A stretch of 13,675 nt of DNA from Spirochaetaceae bacterium (GCA_003454065.1 DMKZ01000113.1:1-13675); one strand, 5' to 3'; shown: positions 1 through 7,726, counted from the first letter of the stretch. Made by a program: numbers and translations. Notes: generated from the sequence alone by a model not told the origin.

Positions 1-1354
1 CGACAAGCCGAAGCCCGTAGGGTATCAGGTCGAGCTGACCGATACGTATAATGCCGTTTGCTGGATAAGCAATGCGGATGTGGAGCGCGTGAACGATCCG
101 GAATCGCTTATCGGAGTTCAGGACTATTTCATTTTGGAGAAATTCGTTTCCAATCCGAACAAGGAATCGACTGTCAACAGGCGCGCTTATCTCGAAGGGC
201 AGATAAAGCAGATGAAGGATGAGTTCTTCAACAGCATTTCGGTCGGAGACGTTGTCGAAGGCACTGTGAAATCGCTGACAAGCTTTGGCGCGTTCATAAA
301 TTTGGGCGGATTCGATGGGCTTCTGCATCTGAGCGATATGTCGTGGGGGCGAGTGACGAAGGCGAAAAGCATCGTTAAAATCGGCGAGGTCCTCAGGCTG
401 AGGGTCGTTTCCTTCGACAAGGAGAATTACAAGATAAACCTTTCGCTGAAAGATATGGAACCCAATCCTTGGGATACTTTCGTGGATAGGTACGAAGTCG
501 GTCAGGTCATCACCGGAACAGTCGTGAGAGTGGTGAACTTCGGCGTATTTGTGGAAATCGAACCCGGAATAGAGGGCCTTTGCCATATTTCCGAATTGTC
601 GTGGTCAAAGAAGAATTTCAATCCTGCGGAACTGTACCACGCCAAGGATAAGGTCGAGGTCAAGATACTCGGCTATAACATAGCGGATAGAAGGATTTCT
701 CTTACGATAAAACAGCTTCTTGAAAATCCGTGGAGCAGCATTGCTTCCAAATATCCGGTGGGTACGAAATTGTCTGCTGTGGCTGTCAAGGTCATGGATA
801 CGGCGGCTTTCTTCAAGGTCGTCGATGATATAGACGGCTTCCTTTCCATAGACGACATTTCGTGGACGGAGAAATATAAGGATATGCACGAATTCGTCAA
901 GGAAGGTGAAACGAGGGATGTTGTGATTACTCAGGTGGACCCGATGTCCCAGAAAATCCGCCTTTCCGTCAAGGATCTTTCGTCTAATCCATGGTCCACT
1001 TTGGCGCATAGCAATCCCAAAGGCTCCGTTCTCAAGGCTACGGTGACATCGATCGCCGATGGCGGAATCAACGTGAAGGTGAACGACGACATTTCCGCGT
1101 TCATAAATAAGGCGAACCTCAATTTGCCCGATTCGTCAACGCGCATCAGCGATGTGTATAGCGTCGGACAGGTAGTCGATGGCGTCGTGATGGATGTGAA
1201 CATTCGCAATCAGAAGCTTATCCTGTCTCCTAGGGAGTATGAGAAGAAGCAAAGCATGGGCGACATACAGCAATATATGTCCAGTTCAAGCGATGACGAT
1301 AGCACCGGATTCACTCTTGGCGATATCTTTGCTAAAAAAGGCAGCGATAACTGA
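1..1354 (+). CDS. rpsA: Small ribosomal subunit protein S1 (bS1), 5' partial
   Basis: S1 binds mRNA leaders and helps the 30S subunit start translation. The reading frame (first full codon at base 2) is open to the left edge, so the gene starts outside the window; the GTG at 80 is internal. About 450 residues are visible. They hold the tail of one S1 repeat, ending in the typical NRRAYLEG segment near bases 175-200, then four complete S1 OB-fold repeats at about 239-457, 494-715, 752-976 and 1019-1237. Repeats carry the family pattern VGxVVxGTV...FGAF...GLLH.S..SW, and the first three end in an NPW motif. The acidic, serine-rich tail ends in FTLGDIFAKK. At least five repeats fit a full-length S1, which usually has six. 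In some spirochaetes S1 is fused to cytidylate kinase; that cannot be judged here. The stop overlaps the next start by one base (TGATG), suggesting translational coupling. Confidence 0.95.
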   Translation, partial: DKPKPVGYQVELTDTYNAVCWISNADVERVNDPESLIGVQDYFILEKFVSNPNKESTVNRRAYLEGQIKQMKDEFFNSISVGDVVEGTVKSLTSFGAFINLGGFDGLLHLSDMSWGRVTKAKSIVKIGEVLRLRVVSFDKENYKINLSLKDMEPNPWDTFVDRYEVGQVITGTVVRVVNFGVFVEIEPGIEGLCHISELSWSKKNFNPAELYHAKDKVEVKILGYNIADRRISLTIKQLLENPWSSIASKYPVGTKLSAVAVKVMDTAAFFKVVDDIDGFLSIDDISWTEKYKDMHEFVKEGETRDVVITQVDPMSQKIRLSVKDLSSNPWSTLAHSNPKGSVLKATVTSIADGGINVKVNDDISAFINKANLNLPDSSTRISDVYSVGQVVDGVVMDVNIRNQKLILSPREYEKKQSMGDIQQYMSSSSDDDSTGFTLGDIFAKKGSDN

Positions 1355-2010
1355 TGAAGCGGAATGATTTTGTAGTTAAAGACGGCAGTGAGAGCGACAA
1401 GGGTTTTTTTGCTAGGAACATAAGGATCATAGCGATAGCTGCCGTTGCTGTTGTTCTGGTCGTCGGCATAGTGCTTGTGGCAAGGAGCCTCTTGAATTCC
1501 AAGGCTTCGGCAGAGGCGGACAAGGCTTATGAAGCATATTCCGACTACTATTCGCTTTCAGGCGATTCCACGCAGGATGATATCAATAAGGCTTTGACTT
1601 CGCTTCTGCAGGGCGAAGCGAATTTCTCGGCGAAATCTCCTGTTGCGGTTAGAATCAATTTCTATAAGGCGGATCTTTACGATAGGTTGGGCGATGCCGA
1701 TGGCAGGATAGGATCTTTGGAAAAGATCGTTTCGAACGCCGACAGCGAAAACTACCTTCTGCCGATTGCGCTGTACGATCTGGCTGTAGCATACGAGGAC
1801 AAGGGCGATGTTTCCAAAGCCGCCGAGCGTTATTATCGCATATACGAGATATATGGAAGCGAAAGCGAGCTGAGCGATAGGTCTTTGTTTGCGTTGTATA
1901 GGATTTATTGCCAAAACGACGTTGCCAAGGCAAACGGCTACAAGAAGATTCTTGAGGAAGAGTTCAAGGACAGTGAATATACGAAGTTCCTGCTTGCCAT
2001 CGGCCGGTAG
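1354..2010 (+). CDS. Membrane-anchored tetratricopeptide-repeat (TPR) protein
   Basis: This 218-residue protein has a short basic and acidic N-terminus, one hydrophobic helix at about residues 24-43 (rich in Ile, Val and Ala), and then a soluble, tyrosine-rich alpha-helical domain. The topology suggests an inner-membrane anchor with the TPR part outside. Two TPR-like units are visible at about 101-128 and 135-168, the second with the usual pattern ALYDLAVAYEDKGDVSKAAERY. TPR units bind other proteins; the partner here is unknown. The layout resembles small anchored TPR proteins of the YfgM kind, but I cannot assign it to that family. The ATG overlaps the rpsA stop. Only a weak purine-rich stretch (about 1336-1341) lies upstream, so translation probably depends on coupling to rpsA. 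I recall a similar TPR protein after rpsA in Treponema, but this is memory only. Confidence 0.85.
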   Translation: MKRNDFVVKDGSESDKGFFARNIRIIAIAAVAVVLVVGIVLVARSLLNSKASAEADKAYEAYSDYYSLSGDSTQDDINKALTSLLQGEANFSAKSPVAVRINFYKADLYDRLGDADGRIGSLEKIVSNADSENYLLPIALYDLAVAYEDKGDVSKAAERYYRIYEIYGSESELSDRSLFALYRIYCQNDVAKANGYKKILEEEFKDSEYTKFLLAIGR

Positions 2011-2821
2011 GCTGTTTGCCGTAATTCGAAGATTAGTTCTGTGTTCGGTTGCCGCCGTGCTTTTGATTGCGTGCGGCATACCGAATTATTTTTATTTGGG
2101 CAGCAGCTACATCAACGTTCAGGTCGACAGTTCGCAGACTCCTTCTCCTGCGGCAAGCGTTTCCTTTCAGATCACCGATCCCGCTCAGCTTAGCAAATGC
2201 GTGAGATGCCCTTCCATTTGCTTGTTCTACTTTCTCGACAACGGCTCGACTTACATGAGCAATAAGAGCAAAATCAAATCGGATTTTGCTACTCGACTTG
2301 GAGCCGAGTCCAACAAAGGGGCGCTTTTCAGCGTCTCGGACGATGGTCCTACGAAGGTCATAGATGAGTTTTCCCCTTCCGACGATCAAAGCGTCAAGAT
2401 TTCGATCTACCCGTTTGCCGTCGATTCCGGCTTTCCGGTTTCCAGACCGTCGTATCATATACAGATTCCGCTTGACGAGAATTCGCTTCCCGCTACCGAC
2501 ACCATCAGGTTCAAGCTCATATATGATCCGGTCGAGCATAGGCTTTATATGCGCTATCCGCTTGCTGCAGATGATGATGAAAGCCAATGGTTTGAGGAAG
2601 AACTCTTGAGATCAGGCGGCAAATCTTTCAGTGAGATAGCGCAGCATTCGTCCGATTTCGAGAATTACAAGAAAGACAACCCCGATTTGGGCGCGGTGAA
2701 CGATAGCAAGTTGATTAAGATAAACATCATGGCTGCATTGTGCGCATCGGAGGGGTCGTTCAACAACATATATTGGTCCCGATTGAATGATTTGAGCGAT
2801 GCCGCCATATTCGATTTGTGA
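1994..2821 (+). CDS. Predicted lipoprotein of unknown function
   Basis: I do not recognise this family. The frame encodes an N-terminal signal with two arginines, a hydrophobic core and a lipobox ending LLIAC-G, so a lipid-modified cysteine and envelope location are likely. The mature part is about 250 residues, has no further membrane helix, and alternates short beta-like segments (SVSFQIT, VKISIYPF, YHIQIPL, IRFKLIYD) with acidic loops, suggesting a beta-rich fold. It has a CVRCPSIC cluster at about residues 70-77. The start is uncertain. No ATG lies near the signal peptide; TTG at 1994 gives a good signal peptide and overlaps the TPR gene by 17 bases. CTG at 2012 is another option, while the ATG at 1889 would add a poor N-terminus read through the TPR gene. 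No clear ribosome binding site is visible, so coupling to the TPR gene is likely. Confidence 0.75.
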   Translation: MPSAGRLFAVIRRLVLCSVAAVLLIACGIPNYFYLGSSYINVQVDSSQTPSPAASVSFQITDPAQLSKCVRCPSICLFYFLDNGSTYMSNKSKIKSDFATRLGAESNKGALFSVSDDGPTKVIDEFSPSDDQSVKISIYPFAVDSGFPVSRPSYHIQIPLDENSLPATDTIRFKLIYDPVEHRLYMRYPLAADDDESQWFEEELLRSGGKSFSEIAQHSSDFENYKKDNPDLGAVNDSKLIKINIMAALCASEGSFNNIYWSRLNDLSDAAIFDL

Positions 2822-2871
2822 AAATGGCGTCTTTGATAATGTGAGGGCGTTTCCAATTACGTCCTTGAAGA

Positions 2872-2892
2872 CCTCGGAAATTCCGAAGGAGG
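2872..2892 (+). promoter_or_regulatory. Hairpin overlapping the pyrH ribosome binding site
   Basis: CCTCGG at 2872-2877 can pair with CCG at 2883-2885 and AGG at 2887-2889, leaving A2886 bulged and a five-base loop AAATT. The AGG belongs to the strong Shine-Dalgarno run GAAGGAGGA at 2885-2893, which sits just before the ATG at 2897. The structure would hide half of the site. The inner bases also form a DNA palindrome, TCGGAA-A-TTCCGA (2874-2886), so a protein-binding site is another reading. Confidence 0.35.
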
Positions 2893-2896
2893 ACTT

Positions 2897-3586
2897 ATGG
2901 GCAATGTTTTTGTCATTTCGCTGGGCGGATCTCTCGTAGCGCCTTCCGCCATAGATACGTCGTTTCTATGCGAACTCAAAACTTCCGTTCAGGCTTATTT
3001 GTCGAAAAACAGCGACAAGATCATTTTCATAGTCGGAGGAGGCGCTACCGCCAGAATCTATCAGAATGCGCTGCGCGCTGTGAATCCGGACACGCCGTCC
3101 GCATCCCTCGATGAGATAGGCATTAGGGCGACGCACATGAATGCCATAGTGGTGAAAAGCCTTTTCGGATGCGCTGATGAAGTCGTAACCGATCCGAGCG
3201 CAGCGGATATCAAGTTTTCCGGTAGGATTCTCGTTGCGGGCGGCTGGAAGCCAGGTTTCTCGACTGATATGGATGCTGTCATGCTTGCAAAGCGATTCGG
3301 AGCTTCCACTTGCATCAACCTTTCCAATATAGACATGGTCTATACGAAAGACCCGAAAGCAAATAAGGACGCATTGCCCATAGAAGATGCGACATGGGAC
3401 AGATTCATATCCGAAATAGTAGGGACGAAGTGGATTCCGGGGAGCAATTATCCATTCGACCCGGTAGCCTCGCAATATGCTCGCGACAACAATCTGACTG
3501 TTGTCTGCGCAAACGGAAGAAAGATCGGCAATACGATCAGCATACTCGAAGGCGGGTCTTTCATCGGCACCAGGATTCATCCGTAA
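2897..3586 (+). CDS. pyrH: UMP kinase, archaeal type
   Basis: This enzyme phosphorylates UMP to UDP with ATP in the cytoplasm, at the root of UTP, CTP and dTTP synthesis. The 229 residues match the amino-acid-kinase fold of the archaeal PyrH group, which is about 225 long. Visible motifs are the N-terminal ISLGGSL (7-13), IVGGGATARIY (45-55), the glycine and acidic loop GGWKPGFSTDMDA (115-127), NLSNIDMVYTKDP (141-153) and PFDPVAS (186-192). The IDMVYTKDP segment is a hallmark of these kinases. Typical bacterial UMP kinases differ in the region before the STD loop. I recall that Borrelia and Treponema carry this archaeal form, so it may mark the lineage rather than recent transfer. The start is supported by a strong Shine-Dalgarno four to nine bases upstream. 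The stop (TAA) overlaps the next ATG by one base. Confidence 0.9.
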   Translation: MGNVFVISLGGSLVAPSAIDTSFLCELKTSVQAYLSKNSDKIIFIVGGGATARIYQNALRAVNPDTPSASLDEIGIRATHMNAIVVKSLFGCADEVVTDPSAADIKFSGRILVAGGWKPGFSTDMDAVMLAKRFGASTCINLSNIDMVYTKDPKANKDALPIEDATWDRFISEIVGTKWIPGSNYPFDPVASQYARDNNLTVVCANGRKIGNTISILEGGSFIGTRIHP

Positions 3587-4962
3587 TGAGTGGAAATCTT
3601 CGACTTCTCGCATTCTTGCTGGCTTTATTGACGTTCTGCTCATGCGAGGATGCTTTCATCGTCAAGACACATGGCGTTTGCGATTTGGGCGAGCGCCTCG
3701 CTGCCGAAAGGCGGCTTCTCACCGATGAGGAGGAGTTGGATGCAATCGCGCGCAGCAGATCCGATGCGGTTGATTGGAGGCTTGCAGAGGAATTCGCATG
3801 GCTTTGGCTGGATAGGGCGATTCGAAGCGGCGAATATCCGAAAGGCTCGTTGCTTATGGATTTGCCTATTCCGATTTATTCTGCGGATGGAAATCCGGTG
3901 CTTTACGAGTTCAGAGTCGTTTGCTCGGGCGAATCCATAGCGCACATAACCGCAGCGGCCACTAAGGAGTATTGCTGTCCGATTTTGTACGATTCCATGT
4001 CATCGGGATATTATGACGGATCCGCCATGGCCTTTTTGGATTCCATATCGCAGGATTGCCAAGGAATACGCATGGTTGACAACGGCTATCCGAACGTTGC
4101 TTACGGATGTTTTGAGTCGGCAGACGACAGCGCAAGACTGCGGTTCGGAAGTTTTTTCGACACCGGAACCCATCGGAAAATCGTCAAGGAGCAATTGCGC
4201 CATGTCGTGTCCTATTGCGAATTCGCAGAAGACAATCCGGGGCTTGCGCTGAAAGATGCCGATATGCTTAAGGCGAAATCCGCAATCGATACGCAGAGGG
4301 ATGAAGCCGCTCGTTTCTGGTCGGAGGCGGAGAAAAGCAGGGGTTCGATAGCTTCAAAGGCACATTTATACGGCAAATCCGACTCGTCTGTCAGGACTTC
4401 GCTTGACAAGAGCTGCATATATGATGCGTTTCATATAAACGGCGGCTTCTGGCATGTTGCGAATTACGGAGCATGCGGAGCGGTCAGTGCTGGTTTCGTC
4501 TTGGACTATCTTCAGGCCAATCGTTCCGTCCATTCGAGCTGGAAGAGGTTGGAAGAATTCGAGGATAAGAAGGAAGGCCTGTATAAGACCATGTTCATCG
4601 GCTACACCTATTTGGGTGAACTCATCGATGCAATGGGCGAAAACGGAGATGTTGTGACGCTTCCGACTGACATAGGAAACGCGATAAGCTATTTTTCGGA
4701 TTACAGGCTGTCGCTAAGCCTTTATTCCTATCCTAAAATATCCGTAAACAGCAATCTTCCAGGCATAAGCCTGAGGACATTGAGTTCCGGCGGCATGCAT
4801 TATAGGAACGTAATAGCCTATAGGCAAATGGGGTGGGGACCGTTCTGCTGGCCCGAATTCAAGATTCTGGATCTTGTGGATTCCTCCGATTTGAGAGAAG
4901 GGAGTTGGGAAACGTTCATACCTGCGTATCATATTGCGAATTGGAACGTGGTCAGGAAATAA
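3586..4962 (+). CDS. Predicted lipoprotein cysteine peptidase, papain-like fold (C39/C10-like)
   Basis: The 458-residue product starts with a lipoprotein signal peptide: one Arg, a Leu-rich core and FCSC, with Cys20 the likely lipidated residue. Residues about 63-135 resemble the pro-domain of C10 (streptopain-like) peptidases: a helical segment with an EEFAWLWLDRAI core, then PIPIYSADGNPVLYEFRVV. A basic and acidic helical linker follows. The C-terminal part looks like a clan CA peptidase: YGACGAVSAGFVLDYL places a candidate nucleophile at Cys297, like the CGPTS...L.Y motif of C39-type domains. GGMHYRNVIAYRQ gives a candidate His405, and FKILDLVD a candidate Asp429. This order (Cys, His, Asp) and a spacing near 108 residues fit the fold. 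Substrates are unknown; the anchor suggests action in the periplasm or at the cell surface. ATG 3586 overlaps the pyrH stop; AGGA at 3572 is a weak binding site. A longer in-frame start at 3394 would lie inside pyrH and bury the signal peptide. Confidence 0.7.
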   Translation: MSGNLRLLAFLLALLTFCSCEDAFIVKTHGVCDLGERLAAERRLLTDEEELDAIARSRSDAVDWRLAEEFAWLWLDRAIRSGEYPKGSLLMDLPIPIYSADGNPVLYEFRVVCSGESIAHITAAATKEYCCPILYDSMSSGYYDGSAMAFLDSISQDCQGIRMVDNGYPNVAYGCFESADDSARLRFGSFFDTGTHRKIVKEQLRHVVSYCEFAEDNPGLALKDADMLKAKSAIDTQRDEAARFWSEAEKSRGSIASKAHLYGKSDSSVRTSLDKSCIYDAFHINGGFWHVANYGACGAVSAGFVLDYLQANRSVHSSWKRLEEFEDKKEGLYKTMFIGYTYLGELIDAMGENGDVVTLPTDIGNAISYFSDYRLSLSLYSYPKISVNSNLPGISLRTLSSGGMHYRNVIAYRQMGWGPFCWPEFKILDLVDSSDLREGSWETFIPAYHIANWNVVRK

Positions 4963-4977
4963 GATATGTGCTTTGCG

Positions 4978-5001
4978 ATGAGCATTTGCTTAAAGGCTCA
5001 T
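4978..5001 (+). terminator. Hairpin after the peptidase gene, possible weak terminator
   Basis: ATGAGC (4978-4983) pairs with GCTCAT (4996-5001). Inside it, TTT (4985-4987) can pair with AAA (4992-4994) around the tetraloop GCTT, after one A/G mismatch. Only a short T-rich stretch follows (ATTTCAG), so it would be a poor intrinsic terminator. It begins 15 bases after the peptidase stop and contains the -35 box of the next promoter, so it may instead be a regulatory fold or operator. Confidence 0.4.
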
Positions 5002-5014
5002 ATTTCAGTATAAT
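4986..5014 (+). promoter_or_regulatory. Sigma-70-type promoter for the lipoprotein pair
   Basis: A perfect -10 box TATAAT lies at 5009-5014, with TTGCTT at 4986-4991 as the -35 box (first three bases match consensus) and a 17-base spacer. Transcription would start near 5021 and give a leader of about 60 bases before the ATG at 5080. The two lipoprotein genes could therefore be expressed apart from the rpsA-pyrH group. Confidence 0.65.
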
Positions 5015-5036
5015 ATGGTGAAAATGAGGTGTTAAT

Positions 5037-5054
5037 ACCGCTTTTGGCGGCGGT
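5037..5054 (+). promoter_or_regulatory. Leader hairpin before the 505-residue lipoprotein
   Basis: ACCGC (5037-5041) can pair with GCGGT (5050-5054) around an eight-base loop. It lies inside the predicted leader, between the TSS near 5021 and the Shine-Dalgarno AGGTGG at 5071-5076. The Ts after it are too few for a terminator. It could stabilise the message or do nothing. Confidence 0.3.
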
Positions 5055-5079
5055 TTGGCATGAATTGAGTAGGTGGTGT

Positions 5080-6597
5080 ATGAGAAAAATAATTGGCATA
5101 TTGGCTGTTATTGCATTTGCTCTTTGCATGACTTCATGCGACGAGATTATGAGTTTTTTCGATAAGCAGGTCAATTCGCTTGTCGGTTCGATCGAAGGGG
5201 TCGAAATGCATCAGATCAAGTCCGGCGGCATCGATACGGACGAGCATTATGATGAGAAGCTCGGAGAGCTAATGAAGGAAAACAATATCGTGATGGGCAA
5301 CGGGAGAGTCAATACCAGTTTCAATGCGATTATGACCGATGCCAAATCCGTGAAGGATCTTGATTTTACGGAAGGAGTGGTGTGCGTTTATTTTCATAAG
5401 GAAGACGATGAGGATTTCGCCGGCACGTTTGCGGATTTGGCCGCAACGCGTCCGCATTGCCAGTTCTATTCTTTTGATACGGATGTTGATCCGGTGCCGG
5501 AGCAGTGGGCTTATGCCGCTTCGAATTTCCGAGGGGATTTCGATAGCAAGGGCGAATGCGCAGCGGAGAATGAGGAAGACAAATGGAAGGTTCGGGTTGA
5601 GGATGGAACAGCCAAGACTGCTGACGATGGCGTTTCCTTCTACATTCTGAGCAATAGCAAAGTTCAGATGCAGGTTAACGGCAAGAGCGATAAGGAGCAG
5701 CTCGAAAAGATGCTGGTGGTTGCCGAGAAAAAACTCAGCTATCGTCTTAAGGCTAAAAAGATGCATTGGGGCGCAGGATATTCCATAGAAGACCACTTGT
5801 ATGATGTTGTTAGCCAGGAGGATTTCGATATCCAGGTGAATTTCAAAGTCGAGAAAGAGGTTGCCGAGCAGGCCGATAATCAGAAGCTTCCGGATAAGTC
5901 CAATGTGGCGTTGGTTCTTTTCTATAGAGCTTATCCGCGTCCATTGGTTGGCTTCTCCGGCTCGTATCGAACCGAGGACTATATGATGGGCGTTTTCGAT
6001 AAGGGAAATGCTGCCAGCACCGCTGAAGCGATGGGTCAGGATGAGTATAGCGTGTATAATATGAATTTCGTTCAGAGGCTTCCTGATGTGAAGTTCTTCA
6101 AATGCAACGCTTTCGGCGCCGGCGAAGATCGTAGCGTTTCCGTGGCTGTGTTGGGAAAAGGTGGCAGAGTCAGCGATATGTTAAAACGAGATTATTCGGA
6201 TTACTTGAAATTGAATGAGACGTCGAATATAGGGTATGATTGGCTGGTCGAAGGGATAAAAGAGTTTAATGTCGATAAAGGCAGACCCATGTATGGCTTC
6301 ATGCTGGAAGGCATTGAAGTCACTGCGTCGGGTTGGGCATGGCCTGAAAGCGAAGAAGATGTCGCTAAATTGACTAAACTGAAAGAAGAATACACTCGTT
6401 CGCTTTGGGTCATGGCTAAGGACGGCAAGTTCAACGGTTTTGCAGCGTGCGATAGCTTGAATGATTTCTTGGTGAGGTATAGTTATAAGGATCCTAGAAC
6501 TAATAAAATCGAGGAAATGTATAACGGTATCAACAAGAACGACTTTAGTAAGGTCGAGGACTGTCTGAAGGCTGCTCAAGCCAAATCTGCGAAATGA
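5080..6597 (+). CDS. Large acidic lipoprotein of unknown function
   Basis: I do not recognise this family. From ATG 5080 the protein has 505 residues, with a classic lipoprotein signal: MRK, a hydrophobic core, then lipobox MTSC with Cys20. The mature chain is rich in Asp, Glu and Lys and has no further membrane helix. Short beta-like stretches (VVCVYFHKE, VALVLFYRAYP, VSVAVLG) alternate with long charged helices (EQLEKMLVVAEKKLSYRL; EEDVAKLTKLKEEYTRSL). ATG 5080 is preferred because AGGTGG lies at 5071-5076 and it gives a compact signal peptide. An upstream in-frame GTG at 5029 would add 17 residues, including two His/Trp pairs, and weaken the signal. The gene has its own promoter and is followed 46 bases later by another lipoprotein gene, so both may serve the same envelope process. 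Confidence 0.8.
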   Translation: MRKIIGILAVIAFALCMTSCDEIMSFFDKQVNSLVGSIEGVEMHQIKSGGIDTDEHYDEKLGELMKENNIVMGNGRVNTSFNAIMTDAKSVKDLDFTEGVVCVYFHKEDDEDFAGTFADLAATRPHCQFYSFDTDVDPVPEQWAYAASNFRGDFDSKGECAAENEEDKWKVRVEDGTAKTADDGVSFYILSNSKVQMQVNGKSDKEQLEKMLVVAEKKLSYRLKAKKMHWGAGYSIEDHLYDVVSQEDFDIQVNFKVEKEVAEQADNQKLPDKSNVALVLFYRAYPRPLVGFSGSYRTEDYMMGVFDKGNAASTAEAMGQDEYSVYNMNFVQRLPDVKFFKCNAFGAGEDRSVSVAVLGKGGRVSDMLKRDYSDYLKLNETSNIGYDWLVEGIKEFNVDKGRPMYGFMLEGIEVTASGWAWPESEEDVAKLTKLKEEYTRSLWVMAKDGKFNGFAACDSLNDFLVRYSYKDPRTNKIEEMYNGINKNDFSKVEDCLKAAQAKSAK

Positions 6598-6643
6598 ACA
6601 GCTGGGGTCTTTAGAATTATTTTTCAAGGAGAATAAGCATACA

Positions 6644-7726
6644 ATGAAAAGGATAAGCGTGATTGTTGTTTTTGCATTGTTGGGCGCGTTTGCGCTTGCA
6701 TCATGCGGTCAGACGGTAAAAGGCGGCGAGGTTAAGAGCGAAGCCGAGTGGAGGGCTGGATTCGAAACGTTGGTCAATCCGCAGGGGGGAGCGGCAGGTT
6801 TGACCGCTATTGCTTCCAAAGATGGTCTTGAGAAGATTACGGCGGCCACCGGTTTCAAGTCTAAGACGAGAGCCACTGCAGCAGTGGAGTTTCTTCTAAA
6901 CGGGGAGAAGAAAGCCGTTAAGGATTTGCCAGTTGCGATAGTTGACGTTATCAAAGCCAACAAGGATGCGCTCGGAGTTAGCGATGCTATGATTGGAATG
7001 ATCGAAAACGGAATGGCGGGTGCAGCCAACATGCTTGAGACTGTTTACGATGTCGGCGACAATTACGGCGTTGATATTGCGGTTAATCATATCGCCACTC
7101 CGAACTGGGAGATACAATACACTGATAATGGCAAGAATGCGGATGTGGAGAAAGATGAAGCAGGTAATATAACCTCTTTCACTCCTGCCGTAATGGCGAC
7201 ATATATTAAGGGCGACGATGAATATTGGGCTGATAGAGATGGTGATACATGGGGAACATGGTATAAGACGAAGAAGGGAGATACGCTGTACGAATCGTGG
7301 GTTCGGATATTCGCTCTTTTGCAAAACAGCTATGCTGCGATCGGTGATGGACCGGACGGCAATGGCAAATATACCGTGACCCTTTATTGCAACCCGAAGC
7401 AAAGCATCGGTGATATCGACATTGACGATGGATTCGGCAGTTTCCTTACCAAGGAGCCGAATTCCGACGATGATATCAAATTGGAATTCAATGTTTGGTT
7501 CGGCGAAGACGACAAGAAAGTCAAGAAGCTTTCCATCGATGGCGCGGCTTTGTCTTTGGATATGTCGAATGAGCTTATCGGCGGCGATTTTCCTGAGGAG
7601 TTAGCACAGGCTCTCAAGCAGGTTCTCAACATTTCGTTCAAGGTGACTATGACCTTGGATATGGATGTGGAGTATCCTGATAGTTTTGAGTATGAGGTTC
7701 CGACGCTTCTTGATGAAATGAAATAA
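6644..7726 (+). CDS. Acidic lipoprotein of unknown function
   Basis: I do not recognise this family. The 360-residue protein has a lipoprotein signal peptide (MKR, hydrophobic core, lipobox LASC, Cys21). Residues about 30-150 are helical and Ala-rich. From about residue 150 on it is beta-like and strongly acidic, with Asp/Gly-rich loops (WADRDGDTWGTW, GDGPDGNGKY, GDIDIDDGFG) that could bind calcium, though no canonical EF-hand is visible. A final stretch, ISFKVTMTLDMDVEYPDSFEYEV, looks like paired beta strands. AAGGAG at 6626-6631 lies 12 bases before the ATG, a longer gap than usual. The 46-base gap from the previous gene holds no clear promoter or terminator, so the two are probably one unit. 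I see no obvious sequence similarity between the two lipoproteins beyond the signal peptides. Confidence 0.8.
   Translation: MKRISVIVVFALLGAFALASCGQTVKGGEVKSEAEWRAGFETLVNPQGGAAGLTAIASKDGLEKITAATGFKSKTRATAAVEFLLNGEKKAVKDLPVAIVDVIKANKDALGVSDAMIGMIENGMAGAANMLETVYDVGDNYGVDIAVNHIATPNWEIQYTDNGKNADVEKDEAGNITSFTPAVMATYIKGDDEYWADRDGDTWGTWYKTKKGDTLYESWVRIFALLQNSYAAIGDGPDGNGKYTVTLYCNPKQSIGDIDIDDGFGSFLTKEPNSDDDIKLEFNVWFGEDDKKVKKLSIDGAALSLDMSNELIGGDFPEELAQALKQVLNISFKVTMTLDMDVEYPDSFEYEVPTLLDEMK

Noticed and set aside
1558..2079. 173-codon open frame on the - strand opposite the TPR gene
   Set aside because: Its composition is that of a shadow frame, with no recognisable motif.
2835..2840. GATAAT as a -10 box for a pyrH promoter
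   Set aside because: No -35-like sequence lies 16-18 bases upstream (2812-2817 is CGATTT-like).
3394..3585. Longer start for the cysteine peptidase inside pyrH
   Set aside because: It would overlap pyrH by almost 200 bases in another frame and bury the lipoprotein signal peptide.
2966..3643. 225-codon open frame on the - strand opposite pyrH
   Set aside because: It is a shadow of a clearly conserved kinase, with no recognisable domain or start signal.
5029..5079. GTG start 17 codons before the 505-residue lipoprotein
   Set aside because: There is no good binding site; ATG 5080 has AGGTGG and gives a normal signal peptide.
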